Shown one piece after another: positions 52,960 to 62,068 of a stretch of DNA of 64,000 nucleotides. The number at the start of each line of letters is the position of its first letter. Position 1 is the first letter of the stretch. Where the stretch lies: contig NC_010995.1 in assembly GCF_000019225.1 (NCBI RefSeq), positions 3,170,501-3,234,500 of the forward strand, given 5' to 3'. The position numbers were made by a program, and so were the translations under genes. Source of the stretch: Cellvibrio japonicus Ueda107 (GTDB taxonomy: Bacteria; Pseudomonadota; Gammaproteobacteria; Pseudomonadales; Cellvibrionaceae). Under the pieces are notes generated by a model that was not told the DNA's origin, made no database searches, and saw only the letters and a program-made list of their open reading frames with translations.

Positions 52960-54486
52960 ATGACAACCGCCAGCGCCACCATGGTAACCCGCTGCCCCAA
53001 ATGCGGTACTGCATTTCGCATTACCAATACCCAGCTGCAATCGGCCAAGGGAGCAGTGCGCTGCGGTTCCTGCTTGCATGTTTTCAAAGCCCAGGACTAC
53101 CTGGTCAAAACCGGCAAACCGGCAACTCCACCGGCATCGTCGACATCCGCCAGCCAACCTGCCCCCAAACCCGTCCGGGCTCCCGACAATGCTCCCGGAA
53201 AGCAGCCAGCTCCCGCAGCGGCGATACCGTCACCGGCAACCAGAACGGCGAGCCCTGCACGAGCAGTGACCAAACCGGCAAGTGCTGCACCGGAAAGCAA
53301 ACCAGCGGCCAAACAAGTCAATCAACCCCTTATCCGTAAGCCTTCACCGGACTCCGTAGATGACATCCTCATCAGCGACGATATGGATGAGAGAAGCAGC
53401 AATGCCAAAAGCTACGAGTTTGACAGCTTTATGGACATAGAGCTCAAACCACCGACCAGCCTATCCCTCTTTGATCGCAGCCTGCGCGAAGAAAAAGAAG
53501 AAATCAAAGACACTGCCGATGAGTCCTGGGCAGAGCAACTGATCGACGAAGAGGAAGAACACGAACAGCTGGTAAAAGTAGTGCCCAGGAATCCGGGTGA
53601 TACAAAGCCGGAACAGCGAGAGGAGGACGAGGTTGCCGCTGCCGAGGCCTTTTTCCAGGAAGCCGACAAAACCCCATCTGACACGCGCAATAAGGGCCTG
53701 GTTTTTAGCCTGATCAGCGACAGCCATGAAGCCACCCCCGCAGCAAGTACTCCTCCAGCCCGAGCAGAGGATGATGAACTGCCTATCAGCGATGAACTCG
53801 CCCGCTATCCCAACGCGGGCGAAAAACCGGCAGCCCACACACTGGAATCGGCAATAGACCACTCACTCTTCGAAACACCGGACGAACAATCCTCCGAGGC
53901 CAGGCGCCAGGTCAAGACCGACCCCAAAATACGCGCCTATGATGGTTCACGCGCTGCACTGCTCATGAATATCATGCCGGCCCCTATTGAGTTCACTGCC
54001 AAACGCATGCGGCGTTGGTACCAGAGTAAACTCTGGCCAACCCTGAGTGTTTTAGCGCTTATTACCCTGGTAATCCAGATCGGCTGGCTAAAATTCGACT
54101 ACTTCAGTCGCGTGGAGCCCTACCGTACCGCCTACCTTTACTTGTGTCCGGTCATAGGTTGCACCTTGCCCACACTGGTAGACACCCAGCAGATACGCGC
54201 TTTCAACCTGGTGGTGCGCGCGCACCCGGAAATCCAGAATGCCCTGCTGGTCGATGCCATCATCCTCAACAAGGCGCCCTTCGAGCAACCATTCCCCGAC
54301 CTGGTTCTGGCCTTCACCGACATTAACGAAAAACCCGTTGCATCGCGTCGCTTCACACCCAGTGAATACCTGGGGGGAGAACTGGCAGGGCGCGACCTGA
54401 TGCCTCCGGAACAGCCTGTCCACCTGACTCTGGACCTGGTTGACCCCGGCCCCGATGCCGTGAATTACCACGCATATATCCCCTAA
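52960..54486 (+). CDS. Zinc-ribbon / DUF3426 membrane protein
   Basis: A 508-residue protein. The N-terminal MJ0042-type zinc ribbon (about residues 10-45) has cysteine pairs in TRCPKCGTAF and VRCGSCLHVF. Then comes a long Pro/Ala/Lys-rich and acidic disordered segment (50-345), a membrane anchor (about residues 363-380, LSVLALITLVIQIGWL) and a DUF3426 domain at the C-terminus (CPVIGCTLP...). AAGGA lies before the ATG. Genes of this type usually sit next to prmA and dusB in gammaproteobacteria; the role is unproven. It is followed by a strong terminator. Confidence 0.9.
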   Translation: MTTASATMVTRCPKCGTAFRITNTQLQSAKGAVRCGSCLHVFKAQDYLVKTGKPATPPASSTSASQPAPKPVRAPDNAPGKQPAPAAAIPSPATRTASPARAVTKPASAAPESKPAAKQVNQPLIRKPSPDSVDDILISDDMDERSSNAKSYEFDSFMDIELKPPTSLSLFDRSLREEKEEIKDTADESWAEQLIDEEEEHEQLVKVVPRNPGDTKPEQREEDEVAAAEAFFQEADKTPSDTRNKGLVFSLISDSHEATPAASTPPARAEDDELPISDELARYPNAGEKPAAHTLESAIDHSLFETPDEQSSEARRQVKTDPKIRAYDGSRAALLMNIMPAPIEFTAKRMRRWYQSKLWPTLSVLALITLVIQIGWLKFDYFSRVEPYRTAYLYLCPVIGCTLPTLVDTQQIRAFNLVVRAHPEIQNALLVDAIILNKAPFEQPFPDLVLAFTDINEKPVASRRFTPSEYLGGELAGRDLMPPEQPVHLTLDLVDPGPDAVNYHAYIP

Positions 54487-54508
54487 TCCGCAATGCGCCA
54501 TGGGTAAC

Positions 54509-54540
54509 GATAAAAAGCCGGCAGCTACCGGCTTTTTATC
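54509..54540 (+). terminator. Terminator after the DUF3426 gene
   Basis: A 13-bp perfect stem (54509-54521 with 54528-54540; GATAAAAAGCCGG/CCGGCTTTTTATC) with a T-run inside the 3' arm. Confidence 0.9.
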
Positions 54541-54727
54541 TACCAGCTCCCTCCCTGCAGCAGAAAAACCCTGTATAAATCGCCGAAAACATACAAAACT
54601 CAACTTAAGATCTAGACTTAGGGTTATTTTCCGGCAACACCGCGATGGTGCCATGACGCAACCCGCCCCCATACAGGGCCTCACACTAACAAGGTTCTGG
54701 CTGGCAAGATTTTAGTTGGCAAGGTTT

Positions 54728-55672
54728 ATGACGAAAGTGCGACTGCCTAATTCCACCAGTCTCCCCAAAGCTTTATGGCTGTTATTGTGGGTGTTGGCTG
54801 TATTTGCCCAACCTGCCAACACCACCTCACCCACAGGAACAACCGCCCCTCCACTTCCCACCCAGGTCGCTTACAAACAAGCTGAACTGGTTTCCAGCGA
54901 TCGCTACCTGTTTGAAGTGGAGGTCATGATCCTGGCGCTGGAGAAAACCCTTGAAGATGACGGCCCCTACGAGCTGCAACCCATACACCCGATGAATCGT
55001 GCCCGCAATCTCCTGGCGCTGAGCCAGGACACCTACCCGAACCTGGTCATGCTGCTGAGTTACGAAGACAGCCTGCTGGACGACGGCAACCTCATCTATA
55101 TCCCGATCCCGCTTGATCGCGGTATTTTCAGTTATCGGCTCTGCTTTATGCGCGATGAAATCAAACCCCGTATGCAAGGCATCAAAACCCTCAAGCAACT
55201 CAAAGGGTTCCACTTTGGCAGCGGTGTCGGCTGGGCAGACACGAAAATCCTGCGCCATAACGGCCTGACCACTCTAGAGGCTGACACCCTGCTCAGCCTG
55301 TTCCGCATGACCAAGGCCGGCCGTATTGATCTGTTTTGCCGTGGTGTTGGCGAGTATTACAGCGAACTCACACAACAGGGCCAAACCATCGATTTAAGTG
55401 CAGACGACGAGATTGCACTCTACTACCCGCTCCCCAAATTCCTGTTTGCCCACAAGAACAGCAAAGCCCTCATGGATCGTATCCAGCGCGGGCTTAAACG
55501 GGCACTGGACGATGGCAGTTTCGACCAGCTCTGGAAGCATGAACACGAGCAACATCTGCAACAAGCCCACCTCAAGACACGTCGACTGATCATTCTGGAG
55601 AACCCGCTTATCAGGAAACTGCCACCGGATTACCAGCGCTACGACATCAACCCCATGGAAAACCCGCCATAA
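54728..55672 (+). CDS. Orphan periplasmic substrate-binding-like protein
   Basis: A 314-residue exported protein: signal MTKVRLPNSTSLPKALWLLLWVLAVFAQPA, cleavage about residue 29. The body has the bilobal type 2 periplasmic-binding-protein style (YLFEVEVMILALEKTLEDDG, QLKGFHFGSGVGWADTKILRHNGL, GRIDLFCRGVGEYYSEL, YPLPKFLFAHKNSKALMDRIQRGLKRALDDGSFDQLW), like SBP_bac_3 domain proteins without a transporter. I use the ATG at 54728 with AAGG upstream; a TTG lies 12 bases earlier. No permease is adjacent. It resembles the first gene of the window in class and overall plan. Confidence 0.8.
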   Translation: MTKVRLPNSTSLPKALWLLLWVLAVFAQPANTTSPTGTTAPPLPTQVAYKQAELVSSDRYLFEVEVMILALEKTLEDDGPYELQPIHPMNRARNLLALSQDTYPNLVMLLSYEDSLLDDGNLIYIPIPLDRGIFSYRLCFMRDEIKPRMQGIKTLKQLKGFHFGSGVGWADTKILRHNGLTTLEADTLLSLFRMTKAGRIDLFCRGVGEYYSELTQQGQTIDLSADDEIALYYPLPKFLFAHKNSKALMDRIQRGLKRALDDGSFDQLWKHEHEQHLQQAHLKTRRLIILENPLIRKLPPDYQRYDINPMENPP

Positions 55673-55743
55673 AGCGGCGCTCATGCCGTATTTGACGCCA
55701 GAAAACAAGCCCTTCGTATTAAAAAACCCGCTTTTTATCGCTC

Positions 55744-55771
55744 AAAAAAACACCATTTTTTGTGTTTTTTT
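55744..55771 (+). terminator. Weak A/T terminator-like hairpin before dusB
   Basis: AAAAAAACAC (55744-55753) can pair with GTGTTTTTTT (55762-55771) around an 8-base loop, ending in T's. It is mostly A-T pairs, so stability is low. Confidence 0.4.
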
Positions 55772-55796
55772 CGTTCCCATCCCCCCCCTAAACGGG

Positions 55797-55802
55797 TATG
55801 AT
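55797..55802 (+). promoter_or_regulatory. Candidate -10 box of the dusB-fis promoter
   Basis: TATGAT followed by the GC-rich GGCGACCC, a discriminator typical of stringently controlled promoters such as fis. The upstream -35 (about 55774-55779, TTCCCA) is poor, so activation by other factors would be needed. Confidence 0.45.
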
Positions 55803-55909
55803 GGCGACCCTTTTACGCAGGCACCCGGCTATTGATATTGCCCTTTTTTCAACACAGGGGGCAGGCGGATTTGAACTCCGCATCAGCCGCAACCAAGATA
55901 CCCAACTCC

Positions 55910-56899
55910 GTGTTCACTATCGGTCCTTATTGCATCGACAGTCAGGTCATTCTCGCGCCCATGGCGGGTGTGACCGATCGCCCCTTTCGGCAGTTGTGCC
56001 GGGAACTGGGCGCTGGAATGGTAGTCTCGGAAATGCTGACGGCAGACTCGACACTCTGGAGCAGCCGCAAAAGCAGCCTGCGCATGGATCACACCGGTGA
56101 GGCAGAACCCATTGCAGTACAAATTGCCGGGGGTGATCCGGAAATGCTGGCTGAAGCGGCTCGCCTCAACGCCGCCAACGGCGCCCAGATTATTGACATC
56201 AATATGGGCTGCCCAGCCAAAAAGGTGTGTAAAAAGGCAGCGGGTTCCGCCCTGTTACAGGATGAACCCCTGGTTGCATCCATTCTGGAAGCAGTTGTCA
56301 AGGCAGTGGATGTGCCTGTAACACTCAAGTTTCGTACCGGTTGGAGCAGCGAAGTGCGCAATGCCCTGCGTATTGCACGCATTGCCGAAGACAGCGGTAT
56401 ACAGGCGCTGGCGTTACATGGGCGCACCCGCGCTGATGGTTTTGCCGGTAGCGCTGAATACGACACGATTGCCAGTGTGGTCCAGGCCGTGAAGATTCCC
56501 GTCTTCGCCAACGGCGACATAGCGTCGCCCGAAAAAGCCAAAGCCGTATTGCAACACACAGGGGCAGCAGCGGTCATGATTGGTCGTGCCGCACAGGGGC
56601 GCCCCTGGATTTTCCGGGAAATTGAACACTATCTCCGTACCGGTGAGCAGTTACCCGAACCGCCCCTGACCCAGGTCAGGGATATTTTATCGACCCATCT
56701 GCGTGAGCTGTATGCGTTTTACGGCGAAGTCATGGGCCCGCGTATCGCCCGCAAGCATGTGGGTTGGTACCTGCAAACCGTCCCGGACAGCGAGAGTTTT
56801 CGCAAAGCCTTTAACGCCATAGAGCACGCAGAAGTACAACAAACCAGCGTTCAACATTTTTTTGAACAGCTGCTTATGAAAGAGGAAAAAGCCGCATGA
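55910..56899 (+). CDS. dusB: tRNA-dihydrouridine synthase B
   Basis: FMN- and NADPH-dependent reduction of specific uridines in tRNA. By family alignment I start at the GTG 55910 (MFTIGPYCIDSQV, 329 residues; E. coli DusB is 321); the frame is open upstream but the extra 26 residues look non-homologous, and no ribosome site distinguishes the choices. The flavin loop is LAPMAGVTDRPFR, the catalytic Cys101 lies in NMGCPAKKVCKKAAGSALL, and ALHGRTRADGFAG and GRAAQGRPWIFREI follow. It overlaps fis by four bases (ATGA). The dusB-fis pair is conserved in gammaproteobacteria. Confidence 0.95.
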   Translation: MFTIGPYCIDSQVILAPMAGVTDRPFRQLCRELGAGMVVSEMLTADSTLWSSRKSSLRMDHTGEAEPIAVQIAGGDPEMLAEAARLNAANGAQIIDINMGCPAKKVCKKAAGSALLQDEPLVASILEAVVKAVDVPVTLKFRTGWSSEVRNALRIARIAEDSGIQALALHGRTRADGFAGSAEYDTIASVVQAVKIPVFANGDIASPEKAKAVLQHTGAAAVMIGRAAQGRPWIFREIEHYLRTGEQLPEPPLTQVRDILSTHLRELYAFYGEVMGPRIARKHVGWYLQTVPDSESFRKAFNAIEHAEVQQTSVQHFFEQLLMKEEKAA

Positions 56900-57189
56900 A
56901 CACCGCAACTTTCTTTGCTGACGCCACCCCGGCCCAGGCCGCCGCTCCCACCCAGACTCAAGCTCAATCGCTGCGCGGCTGCGTTGAGCAAGCCGTAGAC
57001 AACTACTTCAAGCATCTGGATGGCCAGGACGTCAGCAATGTGTACGAAATGGTATTGGCAGAAGTCGAAGCGCCGATGCTTGAAATCGTGCTGAAGTACA
57101 CTCGCCACAACCAAACCCGCGCTGCCCAGGTGTTGGGTCTTAACCGCGGTACCCTGCGCAAGAAATTGAAACAATACGGCCTGCTCTAA
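56896..57189 (+). CDS. fis: DNA-binding protein Fis
   Basis: A nucleoid-associated factor for rRNA, recombination and replication. It is 97 residues with the C-terminal helix-turn-helix RAAQVLGLNRGTLRKKLKQYGLL. The Fis-specific beta hairpin and dimer helix (YEMVLAEVEAPMLEIVLKYTRHNQTR) are present. The N-terminus has an Ala/Pro/Thr-rich patch (ATPAQAAAPTQTQAQ) that is not in E. coli Fis. It is translationally coupled to dusB. Confidence 0.97.
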   Translation: MNTATFFADATPAQAAAPTQTQAQSLRGCVEQAVDNYFKHLDGQDVSNVYEMVLAEVEAPMLEIVLKYTRHNQTRAAQVLGLNRGTLRKKLKQYGLL

Positions 57190-57207
57190 TCGCTGCAGTA
57201 CCGCACT

Positions 57208-57240
57208 AAAAGGGGTGAGCCAAGAGCCACCCCTTTTGCT
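57208..57240 (+). terminator. Terminator after fis
   Basis: AAAAGGGGTG (57208-57217) pairs with CACCCCTTTT (57228-57237); T-run in the 3' arm, continued by GCTTTTGC. Confidence 0.85.
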
Positions 57241-57291
57241 TTTGCACCGTTTTGTTTTCATTGAACCCTCCATCGATCCCAGGAATTGCTT

Positions 57292-58869
57292 ATGTCCATC
57301 ACTGCCGATCTTGTTGCTGTCAAACGCGCGCTTATCAGCGTGTCCGATAAAACCGGTATCGTCGAATTTGCCCAGGCCCTGCACGCCCAGGGAGTAGAAA
57401 TCCTCTCTACCGGTGGCACCTTCAAATTGCTCACCGACAACAAGATTCCCGCTATTGAAGTATCTGACTACACCGGCTTCCCGGAGATGATGGATGGCCG
57501 CGTTAAAACCCTGCACCCGAAAGTGCACGGCGGTATTTTGGGACGTCGCGGTATTGATGAAGGCGTGATGGCACAACACGGCATCAATGCGATTGATATG
57601 GTGGTTGTAAACCTGTATCCGTTTGAGAAAACCGTAGCCAAGCCCGACTGTTCCCTGGAAGACGCAGTAGAAAATATCGATATCGGCGGCCCCACCATGG
57701 TCCGCGCCGCTGCCAAAAACCATGCCCACGTGAATATTGTGGTCAACGCATCCGACTACACCCGCATTCTCGCCGAGCTGGCCGCCAATCATGGTGCCAC
57801 CACCTACAAAACCCGTTTCGACCTGGCGATCAAGGCCTACGAACACACCGCTGTTTACGATGGCGCCATTGCCAATTATTTCGGGCGTTTGGTGGAAGGT
57901 GGCAACGCCGATTTTCCGCGCACGTTCAATGCGCAATTCCAGCAGGTACAAACCCTGCGCTACGGTGAAAACGCCCATCAGAAAAGTGCGTTCTACATCG
58001 AGAAAAATCCGGCGCCCGGCACTATTGCCACCGCCAAACAACTGCAAGGCAAAGAGCTGTCCTACAACAACATTGCCGACACAGATGCGGCGTTGGAAAC
58101 CGTTAAACTGTTTGATGCACCTACCTGTGTGATCGTCAAACACGCTAACCCTTGTGGTGTCGCCAGTGGTGATAACCTGTTAGCAGCCTATCAACGCGCT
58201 TTCGATACAGATCCGGAGTCTGCTTTTGGTGGCATTATTGCGTTCAACCGCGAACTGGATGTTGCCACTGCCAGTGCGATTGTGGAAAAGCAATTTGTGG
58301 AAGTCATTATTGCCCCAAGCGTCGCTGCCGGTGTGAGCGAAGTGGTTGCTGCCAAGAAAAATGTGCGCCTGCTGGTGTGCGGTCAATGGGGTGCAGCCCC
58401 TAACGATTTCGACTACAAACGTGTTGCGGGCGGCCTGCTGGTGCAGGATCGCGACAATGGCATCATCACCGCCAGCGATTTGAAAGTTGTCACCAAAAAA
58501 GTACCGACCGAAGCGCAAATGCGCGATTTATTATTCACCTGGAAAGTCGCCAAGATGGTGAAATCCAATGCCATTGTGTACGGCAAAGACAACGCCACCA
58601 TCGGTGTGGGTGCGGGCCAGATGAGCCGGGTAAACTCCGCGCGTATCGCAGCAATTAAAGCCGAACACGCCGGTTTGCAGGTGGCAGGTTCCGTTATGGC
58701 ATCCGATGCCTTCTTCCCCTTCCGCGACGGTATCGACAACGCCGCGAAAGTGGGTATTGCCGCGGTGATCCAGCCCGGGGGTTCCCTGCGCGATGAAGAA
58801 GTCATTGCCGCCGCCGATGAACACGGCATGGCCATGGTGTTTACCGGTATGCGTCACTTCCGTCATTGA
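57292..58869 (+). CDS. purH: Bifunctional phosphoribosylaminoimidazolecarboxamide formyltransferase / IMP cyclohydrolase
   Basis: The last two steps of IMP synthesis. It is 525 residues. The start at 57292 follows AGGA; a TTG six bases upstream is less likely. The IMP cyclohydrolase domain (about 1-195) has ALISVSDKTGIVEFA, GGRVKTLHP-type motif DGRVKTLHPKVHGGIL and VVVNLYPFEKT. The AICAR transformylase domain (about 200-525) has LRYGENAHQKSAFY, VKHANPCGVA (catalytic Lys and His) and SDAFFPFRDGID. Forms an operon with purD. Confidence 0.98.
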   Translation: MSITADLVAVKRALISVSDKTGIVEFAQALHAQGVEILSTGGTFKLLTDNKIPAIEVSDYTGFPEMMDGRVKTLHPKVHGGILGRRGIDEGVMAQHGINAIDMVVVNLYPFEKTVAKPDCSLEDAVENIDIGGPTMVRAAAKNHAHVNIVVNASDYTRILAELAANHGATTYKTRFDLAIKAYEHTAVYDGAIANYFGRLVEGGNADFPRTFNAQFQQVQTLRYGENAHQKSAFYIEKNPAPGTIATAKQLQGKELSYNNIADTDAALETVKLFDAPTCVIVKHANPCGVASGDNLLAAYQRAFDTDPESAFGGIIAFNRELDVATASAIVEKQFVEVIIAPSVAAGVSEVVAAKKNVRLLVCGQWGAAPNDFDYKRVAGGLLVQDRDNGIITASDLKVVTKKVPTEAQMRDLLFTWKVAKMVKSNAIVYGKDNATIGVGAGQMSRVNSARIAAIKAEHAGLQVAGSVMASDAFFPFRDGIDNAAKVGIAAVIQPGGSLRDEEVIAAADEHGMAMVFTGMRHFRH

Positions 58870-58873
58870 TTTT

Positions 58874-58901
58874 GCAGGTTGGGCAGCCCTGCCCAACCTG
58901 C
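58874..58901 (+). repeat. Intercistronic hairpin between purH and purD
   Basis: A perfect 13-bp inverted repeat (GCAGGTTGGGCAG/CTGCCCAACCTGC) with a 2-base spacer and no T-tract. It may be an mRNA stability or processing element within the operon. Confidence 0.75.
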
Positions 58902-58929
58902 GTCAGCAACACAACAAAGATATCGCCTT

Positions 58930-60216
58930 ATGAATATTTTAATTATTGGCAGCGGCGGCCGCGAGCATGCCCTGGCCTGGAAAGCGGCGCAGAGTGCGCA
59001 GGTCGACAAAGTATTTGTTGCACCCGGCAATGCCGGCACAGCACTGGAACCAAGGTTGGAAAACGTCGCGATCGACGTGTTGGACTTTGCAGCCCTGGCC
59101 AACTTTGCCGAACAAAATCATGTTGGTCTTACCATTGTCGGCCCGGAAGTGCCTTTGGTCGCCGGTGTGGTGGATTATTTCCAGGCGCGCCATTTATTGT
59201 GCTTCGGCCCAAGCAAAGGCGCTGCACAACTTGAAGGCTCCAAAGCCTTTACCAAAGATTTCCTCGCACGCCATAAAATTCCAACAGCGGATTATCAAAA
59301 CTTTGTGGAAGTAGAACCCGCCCTCGCCTACCTGCGTGAAAAAGGTGCCCCCATTGTGGTGAAAGCCGATGGCCTGGCGGCGGGTAAAGGCGTGATTGTG
59401 GCCGAAACCCTTGAACAGGCTGAAGCGGCTGTGCGCGATATGCTCTCCGGCAATGCCTTTGGCGATGCCGGTTGCCGTGTGGTTATCGAAGAATTCCTCA
59501 GCGGTGAGGAAGCCAGCTTTATTGTGATGGTGGATGGCAACAATGTATTGCCCATGGCGACCAGCCAGGATCACAAACGCGTTGGCGATGGCGATACCGG
59601 CCCCAATACCGGCGGCATGGGCGCTTATTCACCGGCACCGGTTGTTACCGCCGCCGTTCACGAGCGCATTATGCGCGAGGTGATTTATCCCACGGTACAA
59701 GGCATGGCGGCAGAAGGTAATACCTATGTGGGGTTTCTGTACGCGGGCCTGATGATCGATGCTTCAGGTGCACCCAAGGTTATCGAATACAACTGTCGCT
59801 TTGGCGATCCGGAAACCCAGCCCATCATGCTGCGTTTGCAATCGGATCTGGTAGCACTTTGCCTCGCCGCCCTCAAGGGTGACCTGGGCAACACCACCGC
59901 TGACTGGGATTCGCGCGCTTCTGTAGGTGTAGTCCTCGCTGCCGGTGGTTATCCCGATGCCTATGCCAAAGGCGACATCATTTCCGGTTTGCCGACGGTC
60001 GACCTGGCCGGTGAAAAGGTTTTCCATGCGGGTACTGCACTAAAAGACGGACAAACGGTCACAAACGGTGGTCGTGTCCTTTGTGCAACAGCGCTGGGAA
60101 ATACCGTTTCCGAAGCCCAGCAGCGCGCCTATACACTGGCCCAACAGATCAGCTGGAAAGATATGTTCTACCGCAAGGACATTGCCTACCGCGCCATAGC
60201 ACGCGAACAGCAGTAA
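58930..60216 (+). CDS. purD: Phosphoribosylamine-glycine ligase
   Basis: The second step of purine synthesis (GAR synthetase). It is 428 residues, starting at ATG 58930 (MNILIIGSGGREHALAWK), which matches the family; E. coli PurD is 429. ATP-grasp features: APGNAGTALEPR, VKADGLAAGKGVIVA, EFLSGEEASFIVMVDG, TGGMGAYSPAP, and the EYNCRFGDPETQ metal site. It is in an operon with purH. Confidence 0.98.
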   Translation: MNILIIGSGGREHALAWKAAQSAQVDKVFVAPGNAGTALEPRLENVAIDVLDFAALANFAEQNHVGLTIVGPEVPLVAGVVDYFQARHLLCFGPSKGAAQLEGSKAFTKDFLARHKIPTADYQNFVEVEPALAYLREKGAPIVVKADGLAAGKGVIVAETLEQAEAAVRDMLSGNAFGDAGCRVVIEEFLSGEEASFIVMVDGNNVLPMATSQDHKRVGDGDTGPNTGGMGAYSPAPVVTAAVHERIMREVIYPTVQGMAAEGNTYVGFLYAGLMIDASGAPKVIEYNCRFGDPETQPIMLRLQSDLVALCLAALKGDLGNTTADWDSRASVGVVLAAGGYPDAYAKGDIISGLPTVDLAGEKVFHAGTALKDGQTVTNGGRVLCATALGNTVSEAQQRAYTLAQQISWKDMFYRKDIAYRAIAREQQ

Positions 60217-60224
60217 TAAGGTTC

Positions 60225-60261
60225 GATAACAGGGTGAGCTGTTGAACCTCACCTTGTTATC
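60225..60261 (+). repeat. Hairpin after purD
   Basis: GATAACAGGGTGAG (60225-60238) pairs with CTCACCTTGTTATC (60248-60261), one G-T wobble, 9-base loop. There is no T-tract, so its role as an intrinsic terminator is uncertain. Confidence 0.6.
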
Positions 60262-60298
60262 AAGCTGAAACAAGCCCCAGGCAAACTGATGTTATTGT

Positions 60299-60883
60299 AT
60301 GAACCGCAACCCTTTTTCGTCAGTTATGAATGCAAGACTCCGCTTACCGATACTCACAGTGCTCACTGCACTTACCCTTCTCCTGCTCAGTGGTTGCGCA
60401 CATCGCCAGTTCAGTGATGACAACTGGCCAAGCAATATGCCGCCGCGCGCGTACTTCGTAAAAACCTACGAAGCCGATGAGGCCAACAGAGCTATTCAAA
60501 GTGAACAGGAATATTTGACCTGGATTCTGCGCTTTTACCAGGGCTGGGAGTTATACAAACGCGGCTGGGTAAAAATGACTGATGAATTACTGACGCAGGT
60601 CGATGACCCATCCCAGGCTAAGGAAGTAAAGTATAAAGTGGAGCGTATTGGTCGCCTGGTTTCCGGAGAGTGGGCCAAGAAATCCAACACGCGCACTATT
60701 TATTTGCGTCATGTGTCGGTGTGGGGTAATGCCCTACTGGAGTCACTGGATCGCGATGAGGCCTTGCCCCTGATCAATCGCATTAACCAGGATGTGGACG
60801 ACCTGCTGGCCCATCGCATCAGTAAAGATGTTATCACCGCCGATCGCTACTACCCGCAAGACCCCGACAATCCCTTTCTCTAA
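60299..60883 (+). CDS. Lipoprotein of unknown function
   Basis: A 194-residue lipoprotein: hydrophobic segment ILTVLTALTLLLLSGC with lipobox LLSGC (Cys33 from this start). The body is mostly helical and ends YYPQDPDNPFL. A later ATG at 60326 (MNARLRLPIL) gives a more standard signal length and may be the real start. I do not recognise a named domain. It sits between purD and a convergent M50 protease gene. Confidence 0.75.
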   Translation: MNRNPFSSVMNARLRLPILTVLTALTLLLLSGCAHRQFSDDNWPSNMPPRAYFVKTYEADEANRAIQSEQEYLTWILRFYQGWELYKRGWVKMTDELLTQVDDPSQAKEVKYKVERIGRLVSGEWAKKSNTRTIYLRHVSVWGNALLESLDRDEALPLINRINQDVDDLLAHRISKDVITADRYYPQDPDNPFL

Positions 60884-60903
60884 AACCAGACTGAATACAA
60901 AAA

Positions 60904-61989
60904 TCAGGACGAAAGTACTTTCAGCGCAATTTCAGAGCCGGGTAAACCGTCTTGTGCAATCAGCACAATCATGCCGAGGAATAGTGCCACTACCACCAGG
61001 TACCAGAGTACGCAAAACCAGATACCGTAAGTGCTTAACGGCGTAATATCTTCGGCCAGGCCAACACGCCAACCGGTAATGATATCGATCACCCCCAGCA
61101 CAATAAAAAAGACAATGAAATAAAAACCCATCTTCCAGGACACAACAAAACACAGCGCAGAAATGCCCAGCAAGGCGATCAAGGCTAGATAATTGCGCCC
61201 GGAAAACACCAGGGATTTCACCACGCGCCCACCATCGAGCGGATGAACGGGAATCAGGTTAAACAAATTGATCAGTGCACTGGTCGACGCCACCAGGCCG
61301 GCAAAATGACTGTCCGTTACCCGATACACCAGGTAAAACACCAGGGTCATTACCAAACCAAACACCGGCCCCATCATGGAGATATACACATCCTGCCAGC
61401 GGGTTTTAGGATGGTCGCCCACCGCGAGGCCGCCCACAAAGGGAATCAGGTACATACCCTTGGTGGGAATACCGAATTTTTTCATTGCGCGCAAATGGCC
61501 ATATTCGTGAAATACCAGGACGGCAATTAGCGCCAGCGCAAACTCCAGGGTAAACATCAGGCTGTAAACGGCAACAGAGGATGCCATCAGGGCCACCTTG
61601 AATACATTGACGGCTTTGATCAGCTTGAATGCCACCAGTCCCAAAGACAGCCAGGAAGTTTGGCGCACGGCGGGCTGTGTTGACACAACCGCCTCACCTC
61701 CGCCGATGGGGTTTTCAGCCGATCCCATCATCAAGGGCAACACTTCACCGCCCAGCCTTTCTCCCTGGCGCCACAACTCATACCTGGCTGTCTGATGACG
61801 AATATCCAGCGCAATACGCAAGCGCAACTCACCCAATGCTGGCAGGGACAATTGATGCTCACTCTCTGGCCCGAACTGGCGCACCTGCGACACCGTTTCA
61901 CCATTGACCAAAACCTGTTCGTCACCCGACCAGGGTTTGGCAATAACCTCAAAGCGATGGCCCGCATAATCAAATGAAAAACCCGGCAT
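60904..61989 (-). CDS. M50-family (site-2 protease-like) membrane metalloprotease
   Basis: A 361-residue intramembrane zinc protease. The zinc motif is VFHEYGHL (H161, E162, H165) and the third ligand region is NLIPVHPLDGGR (D252). Six or so membrane segments follow an N-terminal beta-rich soluble region (about 1-110). I start at 61989, which has GAGGA upstream; the frame extends to 62046 but overlaps the divergent gene's leader. The domain order (soluble N-term, then SREBP-type core) differs from RseP. Substrate unknown. Confidence 0.88.
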   Translation of the reverse strand: MPGFSFDYAGHRFEVIAKPWSGDEQVLVNGETVSQVRQFGPESEHQLSLPALGELRLRIALDIRHQTARYELWRQGERLGGEVLPLMMGSAENPIGGGEAVVSTQPAVRQTSWLSLGLVAFKLIKAVNVFKVALMASSVAVYSLMFTLEFALALIAVLVFHEYGHLRAMKKFGIPTKGMYLIPFVGGLAVGDHPKTRWQDVYISMMGPVFGLVMTLVFYLVYRVTDSHFAGLVASTSALINLFNLIPVHPLDGGRVVKSLVFSGRNYLALIALLGISALCFVVSWKMGFYFIVFFIVLGVIDIITGWRVGLAEDITPLSTYGIWFCVLWYLVVVALFLGMIVLIAQDGLPGSEIALKVLSS

Positions 61990-62068
61990 AAATATCCTCG
62001 CGTCTGCTGGCCTAAGGGCCAGCCAATCAATACACTGTCGGCACAAAGACGCAGACAGGTTTCAACCT

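Noticed and set aside
56851..58143. 430-residue open frame antisense to fis/purH
   Set aside because: It runs against two conserved genes and a terminator; product not protein-like.
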